Assembly (NCBI RefSeq): GCF_001971585.1
Contig: NZ_CP019323.1
Span: forward strand, 1,292,053-1,356,052
Reading direction: 5' to 3'
DNA from: Companilactobacillus allii
GTDB lineage: Bacteria > Bacillota > Bacilli > Lactobacillales > Lactobacillaceae
DNA length: 64,000 nucleotides
Shown: one piece after another, positions 54,213 through 63,531 of the stretch
Numbering within the stretch: position 1 is the stretch's first letter
Layout: each line of letters starts with the position of its first letter
Position numbers and translations under genes: made by a program
The notes under the pieces: generated by a model
Seen by the model: only the letters and a program-made list of their open reading frames with translations
Told to the model about the DNA's origin: nothing
The model's database searches: none

Positions 54213-55535
54213 ATGGATAAGAAATTATCGTGGAGAAATTCACTATTTATTGGTTCAATGCTGTTTGGACTATTTTTTGGAGCTGGAAATTTAATATTTC
54301 CAGTATTCTTGGGTCAACAAGCAGGTAGTCATGTAGGACTAGCTATATCGGGATTCCTAATAACTGGAATTGGCTTGCCACTACTTGGAGTTGCTGGTAT
54401 GGGGATGACTAGATCAAGCAGTGTCTTTGAACTAGCTGAACATGTCAATAAACCCTTTGCATATGTGTTTACAATATTACTGTATCTAACCATCGGTCCG
54501 TTATTTGCGACTCCTAGGTTAGCTACAACGTCATTTCAAATGGGAATATCGCCATTTGTGTCATCAGATAATCGCAGAGGATTCTTAATAATTTTCTCAA
54601 TTGTGTTTTTTATAGTCGCTTGGCTCTTTGCTCGTAAACCGAGTAACATAATGACTTATGTTGGAAAGTGGTTAACACCAACCTTCTTGATTCTTTTGGG
54701 GATTTTGATCGTTGTGGCGTTGGTCAAGCCAATGGGTAACTTCTCAGCGACTCCACAAGGAATGTACAAAAAAAGCCCTGTTCTCACAGGGTTTACTGAA
54801 GGATATAATACTATGGATGCCTTGGCATCATTGGTGTTTGGGGTAGTAGTCATTGATGCGATCAAGGAACTAGGAATAACCAAGCCGGTTCAGATTGCCA
54901 AGGAGACCATTAAGTCTGGAGCAATAAGTATTATTTTGATGGGGATTTTGTATTCTTTATTAGCCATTATAGGAACGATGAGCCTTGGTAAATTAAGTTT
55001 GGCAACTAACGGCGGAGTTACACTGGCTCAGATATTCAAGTATTACTTTGGATCCGTTGGTAGCATATTATTGGCATTAATAGTTATTATCGCCTGTCTA
55101 AAAACGGCCATTGGATTGATATCTTCATTTGGGGATTCTATGACTGAGATTTTCCCCAAGACAAATTATCAAGCAATGATTGCTCTAGCAAGTGTAGTGT
55201 CATGTGTGATTGCTAATTTGGGCTTGACCAAGCTCATTAAGTATTCCACGCCAGTGTTGATGTTCATTTACCCTTTGGCAATCGTCATGATTTTATTGGC
55301 GGTTTTTTCACCAATCATAGGAACATCTTCGAAGGTATATAAAACGACCTTAGTATTTACTATAATCCCAGCAGTCTTTTCAGGAATGGAGAATTTACCT
55401 AAAGGACTACAAGTACGTTCTATTCTAAGTATCAATCAAGTTTTGCCATTTTCAAGCATGGGATTAGGCTGGATAATTCCAGCATTTTTAGGATTGATCA
55501 TTGGCTACATATTGAGTAAATTAGATCACGTCTAG
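54213..55535 (+). CDS. brnQ: Branched-chain amino acid transporter BrnQ (LIVCS family)
   Basis: A 440-residue permease with about twelve membrane segments. The LIVCS hallmark is the N-terminal GSMLFGLFFGAGNLIFPVFL (about 13-32), with GPLFATPRLATTSF near 95-108. It imports Leu, Ile or Val with Na+ or H+. Its last 15 bp overlap the converging aldo/keto reductase gene. SD GAGGTGG. Confidence 0.93.
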   Translation: MDKKLSWRNSLFIGSMLFGLFFGAGNLIFPVFLGQQAGSHVGLAISGFLITGIGLPLLGVAGMGMTRSSSVFELAEHVNKPFAYVFTILLYLTIGPLFATPRLATTSFQMGISPFVSSDNRRGFLIIFSIVFFIVAWLFARKPSNIMTYVGKWLTPTFLILLGILIVVALVKPMGNFSATPQGMYKKSPVLTGFTEGYNTMDALASLVFGVVVIDAIKELGITKPVQIAKETIKSGAISIILMGILYSLLAIIGTMSLGKLSLATNGGVTLAQIFKYYFGSVGSILLALIVIIACLKTAIGLISSFGDSMTEIFPKTNYQAMIALASVVSCVIANLGLTKLIKYSTPVLMFIYPLAIVMILLAVFSPIIGTSSKVYKTTLVFTIIPAVFSGMENLPKGLQVRSILSINQVLPFSSMGLGWIIPAFLGLIIGYILSKLDHV

Positions 55536-56363
55536 TGGAGTTTCTTTTGTTGGAGCAGGATAATACTTGTCCAATAGTTCTAACTCGTCATCAGTGAATC
55601 TGACATCGATTGAACCTAAGTTATCTTTGAGATGTTCAAGGGAGCTAGTCTTGGCGATACTTAACAAGTCATTATTTCTAATCACCCAAGCTAGTAATAG
55701 TTGGAAAATAGTGATGTGTTTTTGATTTGCCATATCGGTAATGATTTCTTGGGGATGCAAATAAGCATTTTTATCAGAGCCAAATGGTGAATAACCCATA
55801 AATGAAATATCATGTTCCTTTTGCCAAGGTAGTATCGAATATTCAATACCACGGCTTCCAATGTTGTAGAGGTTTTGGTTAACTTTACATTGATCACCAT
55901 TAGGAACTGAATACAATTCTTTTAAGTCGTTTATATCAAAGTTTGAGACACCAAAATCTTTGATATAGCCGGCTTTTTTCATATCAACAAGTCCACTAAT
56001 AGTCTCAGCAAGTGGAGTCTCACCACGCCAATGTAGTAAATATAGGTCCAAATAATCAGTCTGAAGTCGTTTGAGGGAGTGCTCTAAGCTATTCTTGATT
56101 AGTTTGGGAGTAGCGTGATAAGGGTAAAACTTAGATACTAGTTGGAATTTTTGCCTATCAAAATCTTTTATTGCTTCACCAACTAAAGTTTCTGCGGCAC
56201 CTTCACCGTACATTTCAGCAGTATCGATCAAAGTTATTCCATGGTTTAAGCCATATTGAATAGTTTGGATCTCGGCAGATCCTTTAGATGGATCTTCACC
56301 GATTCGCCAAGTTCCCATACCAATGATAGAGGTAGGTTGATCATTAAATTGTATTTGTCGCAT
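55521..56363 (-). CDS. Aldo/keto reductase
   Basis: A 280-residue AKR. LIDTAEMYGEGAAE carries the catalytic Asp and Tyr, and LQTDYLDLYLLHWRGETPL the active His. The C-terminal cofactor segment is shortened (SIAKTSSLEHLKDNLGSID). Substrate unknown. It ends inside the brnQ 3' end and lies next to, but separate from, the glycerate genes. Confidence 0.9.
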   Translation of the reverse strand: MRQIQFNDQPTSIIGMGTWRIGEDPSKGSAEIQTIQYGLNHGITLIDTAEMYGEGAAETLVGEAIKDFDRQKFQLVSKFYPYHATPKLIKNSLEHSLKRLQTDYLDLYLLHWRGETPLAETISGLVDMKKAGYIKDFGVSNFDINDLKELYSVPNGDQCKVNQNLYNIGSRGIEYSILPWQKEHDISFMGYSPFGSDKNAYLHPQEIITDMANQKHITIFQLLLAWVIRNNDLLSIAKTSSLEHLKDNLGSIDVRFTDDELELLDKYYPAPTKETPLDVI

Positions 56364-56388
56364 AATGTTTCCTCCTATGTGATAGATA

Positions 56389-57444
56389 TCAATGCGTTCT
56401 TTTGTAGACTGATTCTTGGAAAAACAGATAGTTCAGATATAGTTTAAATGTTTCATCTAGGATGTGTAAATCTAAACCGAAGTATTCTGAGATCTTATTC
56501 AGTCGATAATTGGTCGTATTGCGATGAATATGCAGTTGTTTAGAGGTTTCAGTGACACTTTCATTGTTTATAAAGTAACAAGACAATGTGTCTATTAACT
56601 CACGACCGCCGTCAGTTTGATGCAGAGTATTGAATTGTTCGATTATTTCATGTGTGGATAAGTCTGTTGAGAGAATTTTATCAATGAGGCTGATTTGATT
56701 ATAAAAATTGGTATTATCAAAATCAAAAATCTGAGCAACACGGATCGTACTTTGAGCTTGTTTGACGGATTTACCCAACAAAGTTGTTTTGTTGCCAACG
56801 CCAACTTTGATATGTTTGGATATGGCTCTTTTTAAATAAAGATTCATGGCAGTATCTGATGCCGTGATGATGACTGTACTGTGTGGTGAAAGAGCTAGTG
56901 TGTAGTCATTCTTCTTGATAAGTAAAGGTGTTGTATCTGCGGTCTCAACGACAATTGCGAACCGTTGTATAAATAGATCTACTTGTAATAACTTGGCCTC
57001 AATATTGAGTTCGGTCTGAGCTTTAATATCGTCAGTTACTTCAGTCCATTGGTATAAGAAACGATTCAATCTATTCTTGTGTTGTGCTTCAACTTGATTG
57101 TTATAACTTTGAGTTATCAATAATTCTGTCGAGATTTTTAGTAGAGATGCTAAAGGAGTGACTTTTTTTGGGTCACCGGTAATACCTATCACACCAATAG
57201 TTTTACTTTGAAATTGAACGGGAATATTGACTCCGGGTTGTCCATGAGTTCCAAAGGATTGAATCATTGGTAAGGTTTCACTTTTCTCTATAGCGTCAAC
57301 GGCACCAACGTGTAGAGTGTTGAGTCTATTTTTGTCACCACTAGCGATAATGTATCCATGTTCGTTCATCATATTGATATTGTAAGGGATACTTTCCATC
57401 ATCCGATCAACAATGGACTGTGCGAGTATGGGATCAAGTTTCAT
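56389..57444 (-). CDS. cdaR: CdaR-type sugar diacid/glycerate utilisation regulator
   Basis: A 351-residue regulator. The N-terminal sugar-diacid recognition domain (about 1-135) has ILAQSIVDRMMESIPYNINM, GQPGVNIPVQ and IGVIGITGDP. The C-terminal PucR-type helix-turn-helix (about 290-345) has ETSKQLHIHRNTTNYRLNKI. It is divergent to gntP and glxK, which it probably activates when glycerate or a diacid is present. The start is ATG 57444 with SD AAGGA, not the upstream codons. The 281-bp divergent region 57445-57725 holds a TAAGAGAATACG-TTTTCTTA imperfect palindrome near 57581-57600. Confidence 0.87.
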   Translation of the reverse strand: MKLDPILAQSIVDRMMESIPYNINMMNEHGYIIASGDKNRLNTLHVGAVDAIEKSETLPMIQSFGTHGQPGVNIPVQFQSKTIGVIGITGDPKKVTPLASLLKISTELLITQSYNNQVEAQHKNRLNRFLYQWTEVTDDIKAQTELNIEAKLLQVDLFIQRFAIVVETADTTPLLIKKNDYTLALSPHSTVIITASDTAMNLYLKRAISKHIKVGVGNKTTLLGKSVKQAQSTIRVAQIFDFDNTNFYNQISLIDKILSTDLSTHEIIEQFNTLHQTDGGRELIDTLSCYFINNESVTETSKQLHIHRNTTNYRLNKISEYFGLDLHILDETFKLYLNYLFFQESVYKRTH

Positions 57445-57725
57445 AATGGCCATCCTTTTGTACAAAATAGCACAATCGATTTCTAATAGTCCTTTTAGAA
57501 TAGGAATTTGATTAGTTGATTATTTTGTGCGTTTATTTATTTTTCATTATTAACGTAAATGATAATACTATAATACCAATAAGAGAATACGTTTTCTTAT
57601 TTAAACGACAAATAATTATTGTGCAAATGAACATTGAATGAAAATAATAATCAGGCTATTATATTACTCGTAAATCAATTGTTCAATTTTTAACAAGAAA
57701 GCATTAAAAGCGAGGAGGAATTGCA

Positions 57726-59006
57726 GTGATAGCATGGTGGGCCGCATTAATAGGTTTGGCTTTAGCAATTATTTTAATTTTATTCAAAGTAAATCCTGTC
57801 TATTCATTGATGATGGGAAGCATTATAGGTTGTTTGTTAGGAGGAATGAGTCTAGCACAAACAACTAATACAATAGTAACTGGTAGTTCAGGTGTCATGG
57901 GGACGATCATCAGAGTTATTGCGGCAGGTGTCTTAGCCGGGGTCATGATGGAGTCTGGCGCTGCCAATGTGATTGCGACTAATATAGTCAGTCACTTCAG
58001 TGATAGATTGACGATTCTTGCACTAGCATTATCCACAATGGTTCTGACTGGAGTAGGAATATTTATTCCAGTTGCTGTTCTTATCGTTGCTCCGATAGCA
58101 TTAGAGGTCGGTCAAAAGATGCATTACAGCAAGTTATCATTGTTGGTTGCATTATCAGGTGGAGGTAAGGCAGGTAATATTATTTCGCCTAACCCTAATA
58201 CTATAGCTGCTGCTAAGGGATTCAATGTTGAATTATCACAAGTCATGATAGCTGACTTTGTACCAGCAGTAGTTGGTTTGATCGTTGCTGTTTTACTAGC
58301 AATGTTAGTAAAGAATAGAGGAACTTTCATACCAGCAGACCAAAAATTCGCCAAAAAAGAAGTCGAAGATCTACCAAGTTTGGGTTCAGCAATCACAACT
58401 CCATTAGTTGCCGTTGTCTTGTTGTTGATAACACCCATTGGGGATGTTTTAGGTATCAAGGCTTTATCAAGCTTGAATATTGATGCAATGTATATCTTAC
58501 CAATTGCTGGATTGATCGGAACTCTAGCAATGAAGCAACAACGTAAGTTCTTAACTTATATGAAAAATGGACTAGCTAGAATGACTGATGTTGTAATGAT
58601 CCTTATCGGTGCTGGTGCGATTGCTGGATTGATATCAGCTTCTAACTTGCCACAAGAAATCGTTATGTTGGTTAAATCATCAGGTATATCAGGAACATTC
58701 CTGGCACCAATCGCCGGTATTTTGATGGCAGGTGCCACGGGTTCAACATCAACTGGTGTTATTCTTGCTTCTAATTCTTTCAGCAAGTCGATTATGTCAC
58801 TGGGAATCTCAGGAACAGGTGCTGCCGCAATGGTTCATACCGGAGCCACTGTTATTGACCAATTACCACATGGTAATTACTTCCACGTCACAGCCCAATC
58901 AGTCAATATGCAATTCAAGGAAAGAATGAGTGTTGTAGTTTGGGAAATGTTAGTGGGATTGTCTATGACGATTGTCGCTACACTTATGTACGGTGGTTTA
59001 TTCTAA
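57726..59006 (+). CDS. GntP family permease (gluconate/glycerate symporter)
   Basis: A 426-residue transporter with about twelve membrane segments in the GntP pattern. It includes GKAGNIISPNPNTIAAAKGF (about 142-161) and a C-terminal TGATVIDQLPHGNYFH. Next to glycerate kinase it most likely brings in D-glycerate rather than gluconate. GTG start with SD GAGGAGG. 18 bp before the glxK ATG. Confidence 0.88.
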   Translation: MIAWWAALIGLALAIILILFKVNPVYSLMMGSIIGCLLGGMSLAQTTNTIVTGSSGVMGTIIRVIAAGVLAGVMMESGAANVIATNIVSHFSDRLTILALALSTMVLTGVGIFIPVAVLIVAPIALEVGQKMHYSKLSLLVALSGGGKAGNIISPNPNTIAAAKGFNVELSQVMIADFVPAVVGLIVAVLLAMLVKNRGTFIPADQKFAKKEVEDLPSLGSAITTPLVAVVLLLITPIGDVLGIKALSSLNIDAMYILPIAGLIGTLAMKQQRKFLTYMKNGLARMTDVVMILIGAGAIAGLISASNLPQEIVMLVKSSGISGTFLAPIAGILMAGATGSTSTGVILASNSFSKSIMSLGISGTGAAAMVHTGATVIDQLPHGNYFHVTAQSVNMQFKERMSVVVWEMLVGLSMTIVATLMYGGLF

Positions 59007-59024
59007 TTATTGAAGGTGGATAAA

Positions 59025-60173
59025 ATGAAAATTGTACTCGCTCCAGATTCATTCAAAAATTCTTTAACTGCTAAGCAAGTCGCTTCAGCAATGCAAACAG
59101 GATTACAACGAGTTTATCCTGACGCAACTTTTGTTAAAGTACCAATGGCTGATGGTGGTGAAGGTACTGTTCAATCACTGGTCGATGCTAAAAATGGTCA
59201 AATTTTGACGGAAAAAGTTATCAATCCTTTGGGTGTTGAAACACAAGCACATTACGGATTGATAGATGATGGAAGTGTTGCTGTCATTGAAATGGCAGAG
59301 GCCAGTGGAATTCAATTCATTAATGAATATACTAGAAACCCATACGTGACGACTACTTATGGAACTGGCCAATTAATGAAAGCTGCTATTAAACATGGGG
59401 CCAAGACTATTATTATTGGTATCGGTGGATCAGCGACCAACGATGGTGGGGCCGGTATGGCTCAAGCACTTGGCGCCCATTTATTAGATGCAGATAATAA
59501 TGAATTGAAATATGGAGGAGCAGTGTTGAAGAAGTTAAGCAAAATCGACATCAGTGAAATGCTTCCAGAATTAAATGATATCAAGATCATTGTCGCATCA
59601 GATGTTACCAATCCATTGACTGGCAAAAATGGTGCCTCACACGTCTTTGGACCACAAAAAGGTGCTAATGAAGAAATGGTAGAGTTCTTAGACGATGCCT
59701 TGTCACATTATGCAAAAGTAATCAAAAAAGACCTCGGTAAAGACTTAGAACAAACACCAGGAGCTGGTGCTGCAGGCGGTTTAGGAGCCGGGTTATTGGC
59801 ATTTACCAACGCAAAGTTACAGTCAGGTGTTGATATAGTTGTTAATTACACAGGCTTAAAAGATCAAGTTAAAGACGCCGATTTAGTATTTACAGGCGAA
59901 GGCCAAATTGACTTTCAAACTAAATTCGGCAAGACACCAATTGGCGTTAGCCAAGCTACCAAAGAAGTTAATAAAAATGCAACAGTAGTAGCGATTGCCG
60001 GTAGTGTAGGAGACAGGATCTCTGAACTTTACCCATTAGGAATAGATGCAATATTCACCTGTGTACCAGGTGTTCAAAGTTTAGATAAAGCAATTTCAGA
60101 TTCAGGTAAGAATATAGAACAAGTTTGTGAGAACGTCGGCCGCCTATTTAAGAGCGTAACAACACGCGGTTAA
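59025..60173 (+). CDS. glxK: Glycerate kinase
   Basis: A 382-residue GlxK/GarK-type kinase: KIVLAPDSFKNSLTAKQVA at the N-terminus, PMADGGEGTVQSL (about 44-56), IGGSATNDGGAGMAQALG (about 130-147) and PGAGAAGGLGAGLLAF (about 245-260). It phosphorylates D-glycerate to 2- or 3-phosphoglycerate. The start is ATG 59025 with SD AAGGTGG. The last residues KSVTTRG and the stop are encoded by the 5' arm of repeat R5. Confidence 0.93.
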   Translation: MKIVLAPDSFKNSLTAKQVASAMQTGLQRVYPDATFVKVPMADGGEGTVQSLVDAKNGQILTEKVINPLGVETQAHYGLIDDGSVAVIEMAEASGIQFINEYTRNPYVTTTYGTGQLMKAAIKHGAKTIIIGIGGSATNDGGAGMAQALGAHLLDADNNELKYGGAVLKKLSKIDISEMLPELNDIKIIVASDVTNPLTGKNGASHVFGPQKGANEEMVEFLDDALSHYAKVIKKDLGKDLEQTPGAGAAGGLGAGLLAFTNAKLQSGVDIVVNYTGLKDQVKDADLVFTGEGQIDFQTKFGKTPIGVSQATKEVNKNATVVAIAGSVGDRISELYPLGIDAIFTCVPGVQSLDKAISDSGKNIEQVCENVGRLFKSVTTRG

Positions 60174-60280
60174 TTTTTGAGCATTAACACTAAAATGAGG
60201 TGCCATTCACATCGTGAATGACACCTCATTTTAATGTTAAGCGGAAGAAATTGCGTGTTGTTACGCGTTTGCGAAGCAAA
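60151..60280 (+). repeat. Structured hairpin repeat, subfamily 1, copy R5
   Basis: Outer arms GCGTAACAACACGC/GCGTGTTGTTACGC pair perfectly over 14 bp. Loop halves GGTTAATTTTTGAGCATTAAC and GTTAAGCGGAAGAAATT. Inner hairpin AAAATGAGGTGCCATTCAC/GTGAATGACACCTCATTTT. It ends with the GTTTGC-GAA-GCAAAC hairpin. It starts inside glxK. Confidence 0.9.
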
Positions 60281-60377
60281 CCAGGACGTATGAAAAGTAG
60301 CGTATAACGTGTGCTAAAATCAGGTAGAAGTGAGTGCTAAATAATACGAGACGGTACTAAGTTCATTAAATTAAGTA

Positions 60378-60416
60378 AAGAAAATTGCGTGTTGTTACGC
60401 GTTTGCGAAGCAAACC
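60378..60416 (+). repeat. Extra 3' arm of repeat R5
   Basis: AAATTGCGTGTTGTTACGC followed by GTTTGCGAAGCAAAC repeats the R5 3' end with no 5' half. The remaining gap between glxK and rpoN (60174-60731) holds repeats R5 and R6 and the rpoN promoter region. Confidence 0.85.
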
Positions 60417-60500
60417 AGGAACGTATAAGAAAGTAGCGAGGAAGTATCTATAAAAAATTAATTACTCAAAAAGAATTGAGTACTATTACAAACTTGCAGT

Positions 60501-60619
60501 GAAAACGCGTGACAAAACACAATTTTCTCAATATAAGCCTAAAAGACCGATATTTACTTGCGTAAATACCGGCATTTTAGGCTTATAAACGAAAACTGAA
60601 CGTGTTTTGTCACGCTCTT
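60501..60619 (-). repeat. Structured hairpin repeat, subfamily 3, copy R6
   Basis: Read on the minus strand, arms GCGTGACAAAACAC/GTGTTTTGTCACGC pair perfectly. Loop halves TTCAGTTTTCGTTTATAAG and CTTATATTGAGAAAATT differ from subfamily 1. The inner hairpin GCCGGTATTTAC-GCAA-GTAAATATCGGT is topped by a GCAA tetraloop. Confidence 0.87.
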
Positions 60620-60731
60620 AAATAAATAATACTTTGTGAAATTTATAAATTGCAATCACAAATTACTAAAAAAGGGCTATCATTAATTTTATAAGGCAAC
60701 GCTTACATATTTGAAGGGAGGGCATAATATT

Positions 60732-62015
60732 ATGCAACTGAAACAAAGCCACCAACTTAAACAAAAACAAATGCAAAAATTATCTTTGACTCAGGGGATG
60801 CGTCAATCAATTGTCATGTTACAGTCTGATGCAATTGATCTTAGTGAGTATTTAAAAGATGTCAGTTTAGAAAATCCATTATTTGATGTCCATACAAGTC
60901 TCGATGTTCCATTCATGCAAGGAACACGTGATAATCAATCATATCAATTAAGAGATAATAGCCAATCACTATTTGAATATTTATTAGATCAAGTTCAACT
61001 AACTATGAGGGATACACCATTAAGAGATTTGGTGATTTATTTGGTTGAACAATTAGATCCAAACGGCTACTTGCCAATTACCGATAAAGAAATCATGGAC
61101 GAATTAAATATTGATAAGGTGAGTTTGTTGGATGCATTAACATTGCTTCAACAACTAGATCCGCCGGGTGTTGGAGCACATGATCTACGCGAATGTCTAC
61201 TTCTACAGGCACAAGCAGATCGTGAATCTCCAGAATATGCTGTCGATATTTTGAAGTATTACTTTGACACAATGGTCGATCATGATTGGCAGACGATTCA
61301 AAATAACCTGCAGATCGACAAGACCACATTAGATGAGAATATTGATTACATCAAAGAATTATCAGCTACACCTGGTGAACGCTATAACGGTAGTGACTTA
61401 CAATACGTTGTTCCTGAACTTCAAGTTAAGAATAATGACGGCAAGTTGAGTCTAGCAATCACTAGATATGGTCAGCCACAATTGATCTTTGCACAAGAAA
61501 CATATGACTTATTATCAAAGACAGTTGATAATGATGTGAAGAATTATATCAAAGAGAAATATGACCAGTACCAAACGCTAGAATATAATTTGGAACGCAG
61601 AATCAAGACAGTGTCGATGATTGGAAAGGTTATTGTCCAGACTCAATACAAGTTCTTCACCCAAGAGACTACGACACTTGAGCCATTGTTGTTGAGAGAT
61701 GTTGCACAAAGGTTGCAATTGAGTGAATCGACAGTTAGTCGTGCTATTAATGGCAAGTACATTCAGACTGATTTTGGTATGATCGAATTGAAGAACTTAT
61801 TCTCAAGACGTAGCAAGGTTTCTGATGGTGTCAAAAGTAGGTCAGTTGACCAAGTTAAAGATACTATTAAAAAGTTGATCGACGAAGAAGATAAACCGTT
61901 GAGTGACCAGAAGATATCTGATTTATTAAAGGAATCAGGATTAGAAGTTGCAAGAAGAACAGTTGCTAAGTATCGCGAACAGTTGCATATACTTACGGCA
62001 AATAAACGAAAATAG
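60732..62015 (+). CDS. rpoN: RNA polymerase sigma-54 factor
   Basis: A 427-residue sigma-54. The Gln/Leu-rich region I lies at the N-terminus (KQSHQLKQKQMQKLSLTQGM). A core-binding region follows, then helix-turn-helix RDVAQRLQLSESTVSRAING. The RpoN box ARRTVAKYRE lies near residue 410. No sigma-54 activator gene is in the window; in lactobacilli it usually serves PTS operons with LevR-type activators. Start ATG 60732 with SD GGGAGGG. Confidence 0.94.
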   Translation: MQLKQSHQLKQKQMQKLSLTQGMRQSIVMLQSDAIDLSEYLKDVSLENPLFDVHTSLDVPFMQGTRDNQSYQLRDNSQSLFEYLLDQVQLTMRDTPLRDLVIYLVEQLDPNGYLPITDKEIMDELNIDKVSLLDALTLLQQLDPPGVGAHDLRECLLLQAQADRESPEYAVDILKYYFDTMVDHDWQTIQNNLQIDKTTLDENIDYIKELSATPGERYNGSDLQYVVPELQVKNNDGKLSLAITRYGQPQLIFAQETYDLLSKTVDNDVKNYIKEKYDQYQTLEYNLERRIKTVSMIGKVIVQTQYKFFTQETTTLEPLLLRDVAQRLQLSESTVSRAINGKYIQTDFGMIELKNLFSRRSKVSDGVKSRSVDQVKDTIKKLIDEEDKPLSDQKISDLLKESGLEVARRTVAKYREQLHILTANKRK

Positions 62016-62052
62016 TATAATATGTTTCAAAATAAAGGGAGATAATGTGTAA

Positions 62053-62637
62053 ATGATGACAGAACATGAGAAATTATTGGCAGGACTAGATTACGATTAT
62101 CGTGATCCTGAGTTACAAGGTATGATCGCTCACTGTAAGGAATTGGTCGGTATCATAAATACAACAACTGATTTTAAAAAGAGACAAGAAAGCGTCGATA
62201 ACTTATTTGGAGTTTCCGGCAAGGGTCTAACCATCAACGGTCAAATCAGTGCACTGTATGGAGAGCATATTCACGTTGGTGATGATGTGTTCATCAATGG
62301 GAATTGTACTTTTCAAGATTCAAATATCATTACATTAGGCAGTCGTGTAGTGATTGCTCCAGATACCAAGTTGTATTGTGGTGAACATGCGATCGATGCA
62401 AGTAAGCGCTTTGGAGTACGTGAGGATGGTAGTAAATATCTGATTACTTATACAAAGCCCATAAGTATTGGTGATGATGTATGGATCGGTGGAAACGTCA
62501 CGATTATTGGTGGAGTAACCATTGGTAATAACGTTATAGTTGGTGCAGGAGCTGTCGTTACTAAAGATGTTCCTGATAATACTATCGTTGCTGGCGTTCC
62601 AGCTAAGGTCATTAGAAGTCTAGAGCCATTGAAATAA
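62053..62637 (+). CDS. Maltose/galactoside O-acetyltransferase family
   Basis: A 194-residue left-handed beta-helix acetyltransferase of the LacA/Maa/NodL group. It starts EHEKLLAGLDYDYRDPEL, with hexapeptide repeats from about residue 60 and the typical end PISIGDDVWIGGNVTIIGGV and VPAKVIRSL. It acetylates a sugar; which one is unknown. It lies 37 bp after rpoN with SD AAAGGGAG. Confidence 0.9.
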   Translation: MMTEHEKLLAGLDYDYRDPELQGMIAHCKELVGIINTTTDFKKRQESVDNLFGVSGKGLTINGQISALYGEHIHVGDDVFINGNCTFQDSNIITLGSRVVIAPDTKLYCGEHAIDASKRFGVREDGSKYLITYTKPISIGDDVWIGGNVTIIGGVTIGNNVIVGAGAVVTKDVPDNTIVAGVPAKVIRSLEPLK

Positions 62638-62654
62638 TAAGTAGGGAGTAGTTT

Positions 62655-63323
62655 ATGGAAAAGTTAACACAGGCACCATTATTTCGATTGTTTAATCTAA
62701 AAATTGATCCAATCAATCGAACATCTTTTTTAGATGTTGGACAAAATAACTTGATGACATCGATCAAAAATGAAGTCGGTACTTTGGCAATGTACACCGG
62801 ACACCTTGATTCTAGTGGTGCAGATAATATTGTTATCGAACTTTATAAAGATCAGCCAAGTTATGAGATTCATGCAAATTCACCACAATTTGCTGCCTTT
62901 AAAAAAGTCGCAGGTAAAATTGTCGTTGACCAAAGTGTCACCTCTTTAAATCCACAATTATTACTTGAGAGTACTGAACCCGTTCAAGGTATAAAACAAG
63001 CGGAGTTTGTTCAATTAACTGAATTGACAATAGATGATTCAAGCATAGATAAGTTCAGGATTCTTGTTTCTGAGAAGATGAAGCAAGATAAGTCTAAGTC
63101 TGAAGTTTTAGTTGCCTATGCAGGTAATGATTCGGCGGATTCCACAAAGTGGTATTTATTTGAGATTTATCAAAACAAGTCAGTTTATGATGATTGTCAA
63201 AAAGAAGAATATGTTAAGAAATATAAAGAAGAAACTAAGCAAATGATCAAGCAAACTAAGAATTATACTTTGAATCCAGATACTGTGGTTAATCATGGTG
63301 GATTGGATTTTGAGAATAAGTAA
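62655..63323 (+). CDS. Putative tandem antibiotic biosynthesis monooxygenase (ABM) domain protein
   Basis: A 222-residue protein that looks like two ABM (dimeric ferredoxin-like) units: about 8-105 with YEIHANSPQFAAFKKVAGKI, and 115-205 with WYLFEIYQNKSVYDDCQKEE. Such domains occur in quinol monooxygenases and heme-degrading proteins. Function unknown. It is 17 bp after the acetyltransferase gene and possibly co-transcribed. SD GGGAG. Confidence 0.7.
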   Translation: MEKLTQAPLFRLFNLKIDPINRTSFLDVGQNNLMTSIKNEVGTLAMYTGHLDSSGADNIVIELYKDQPSYEIHANSPQFAAFKKVAGKIVVDQSVTSLNPQLLLESTEPVQGIKQAEFVQLTELTIDDSSIDKFRILVSEKMKQDKSKSEVLVAYAGNDSADSTKWYLFEIYQNKSVYDDCQKEEYVKKYKEETKQMIKQTKNYTLNPDTVVNHGGLDFENK

Positions 63324-63398
63324 TAGAAGTGTAAAGGTACACGCTTAACTTAAATGGCGGGGTTGTGACATAACTATTTTTCTACTCAAACTTGCAGT

Positions 63399-63516
63399 GA
63401 AAACGCGTGCCAAAACACAATTTTCTCCTTATAAGTCCAAAAAGCCGATATTTACTTACGTAAATGCCGGCTTTTTGAACTTATAAACGAAAACTGAACG
63501 TGTTTTGTCACGCTCT
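63399..63516 (-). repeat. Structured hairpin repeat, subfamily 3, copy R7
   Basis: Minus-strand arms GCGTGACAAAACAC/GTGTTTTGGCACGC (one G-U). Loop halves match R6. Inner hairpin AAAAAGCCGGCATTTAC-GTAA-GTAAATATCGGCTTTTT. It lies 15 bp downstream of the HAD gene stop, in its sense direction. Confidence 0.87.
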
Positions 63517-63531
63517 GGCCATTTTTGTGTT

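Noticed and set aside
60501-60619. R6 as an ordinary transcription terminator
   Set aside because: No minus-strand gene precedes it and the outer arms lack a U run. The two-tier structure with conserved loops is more than a terminator needs.
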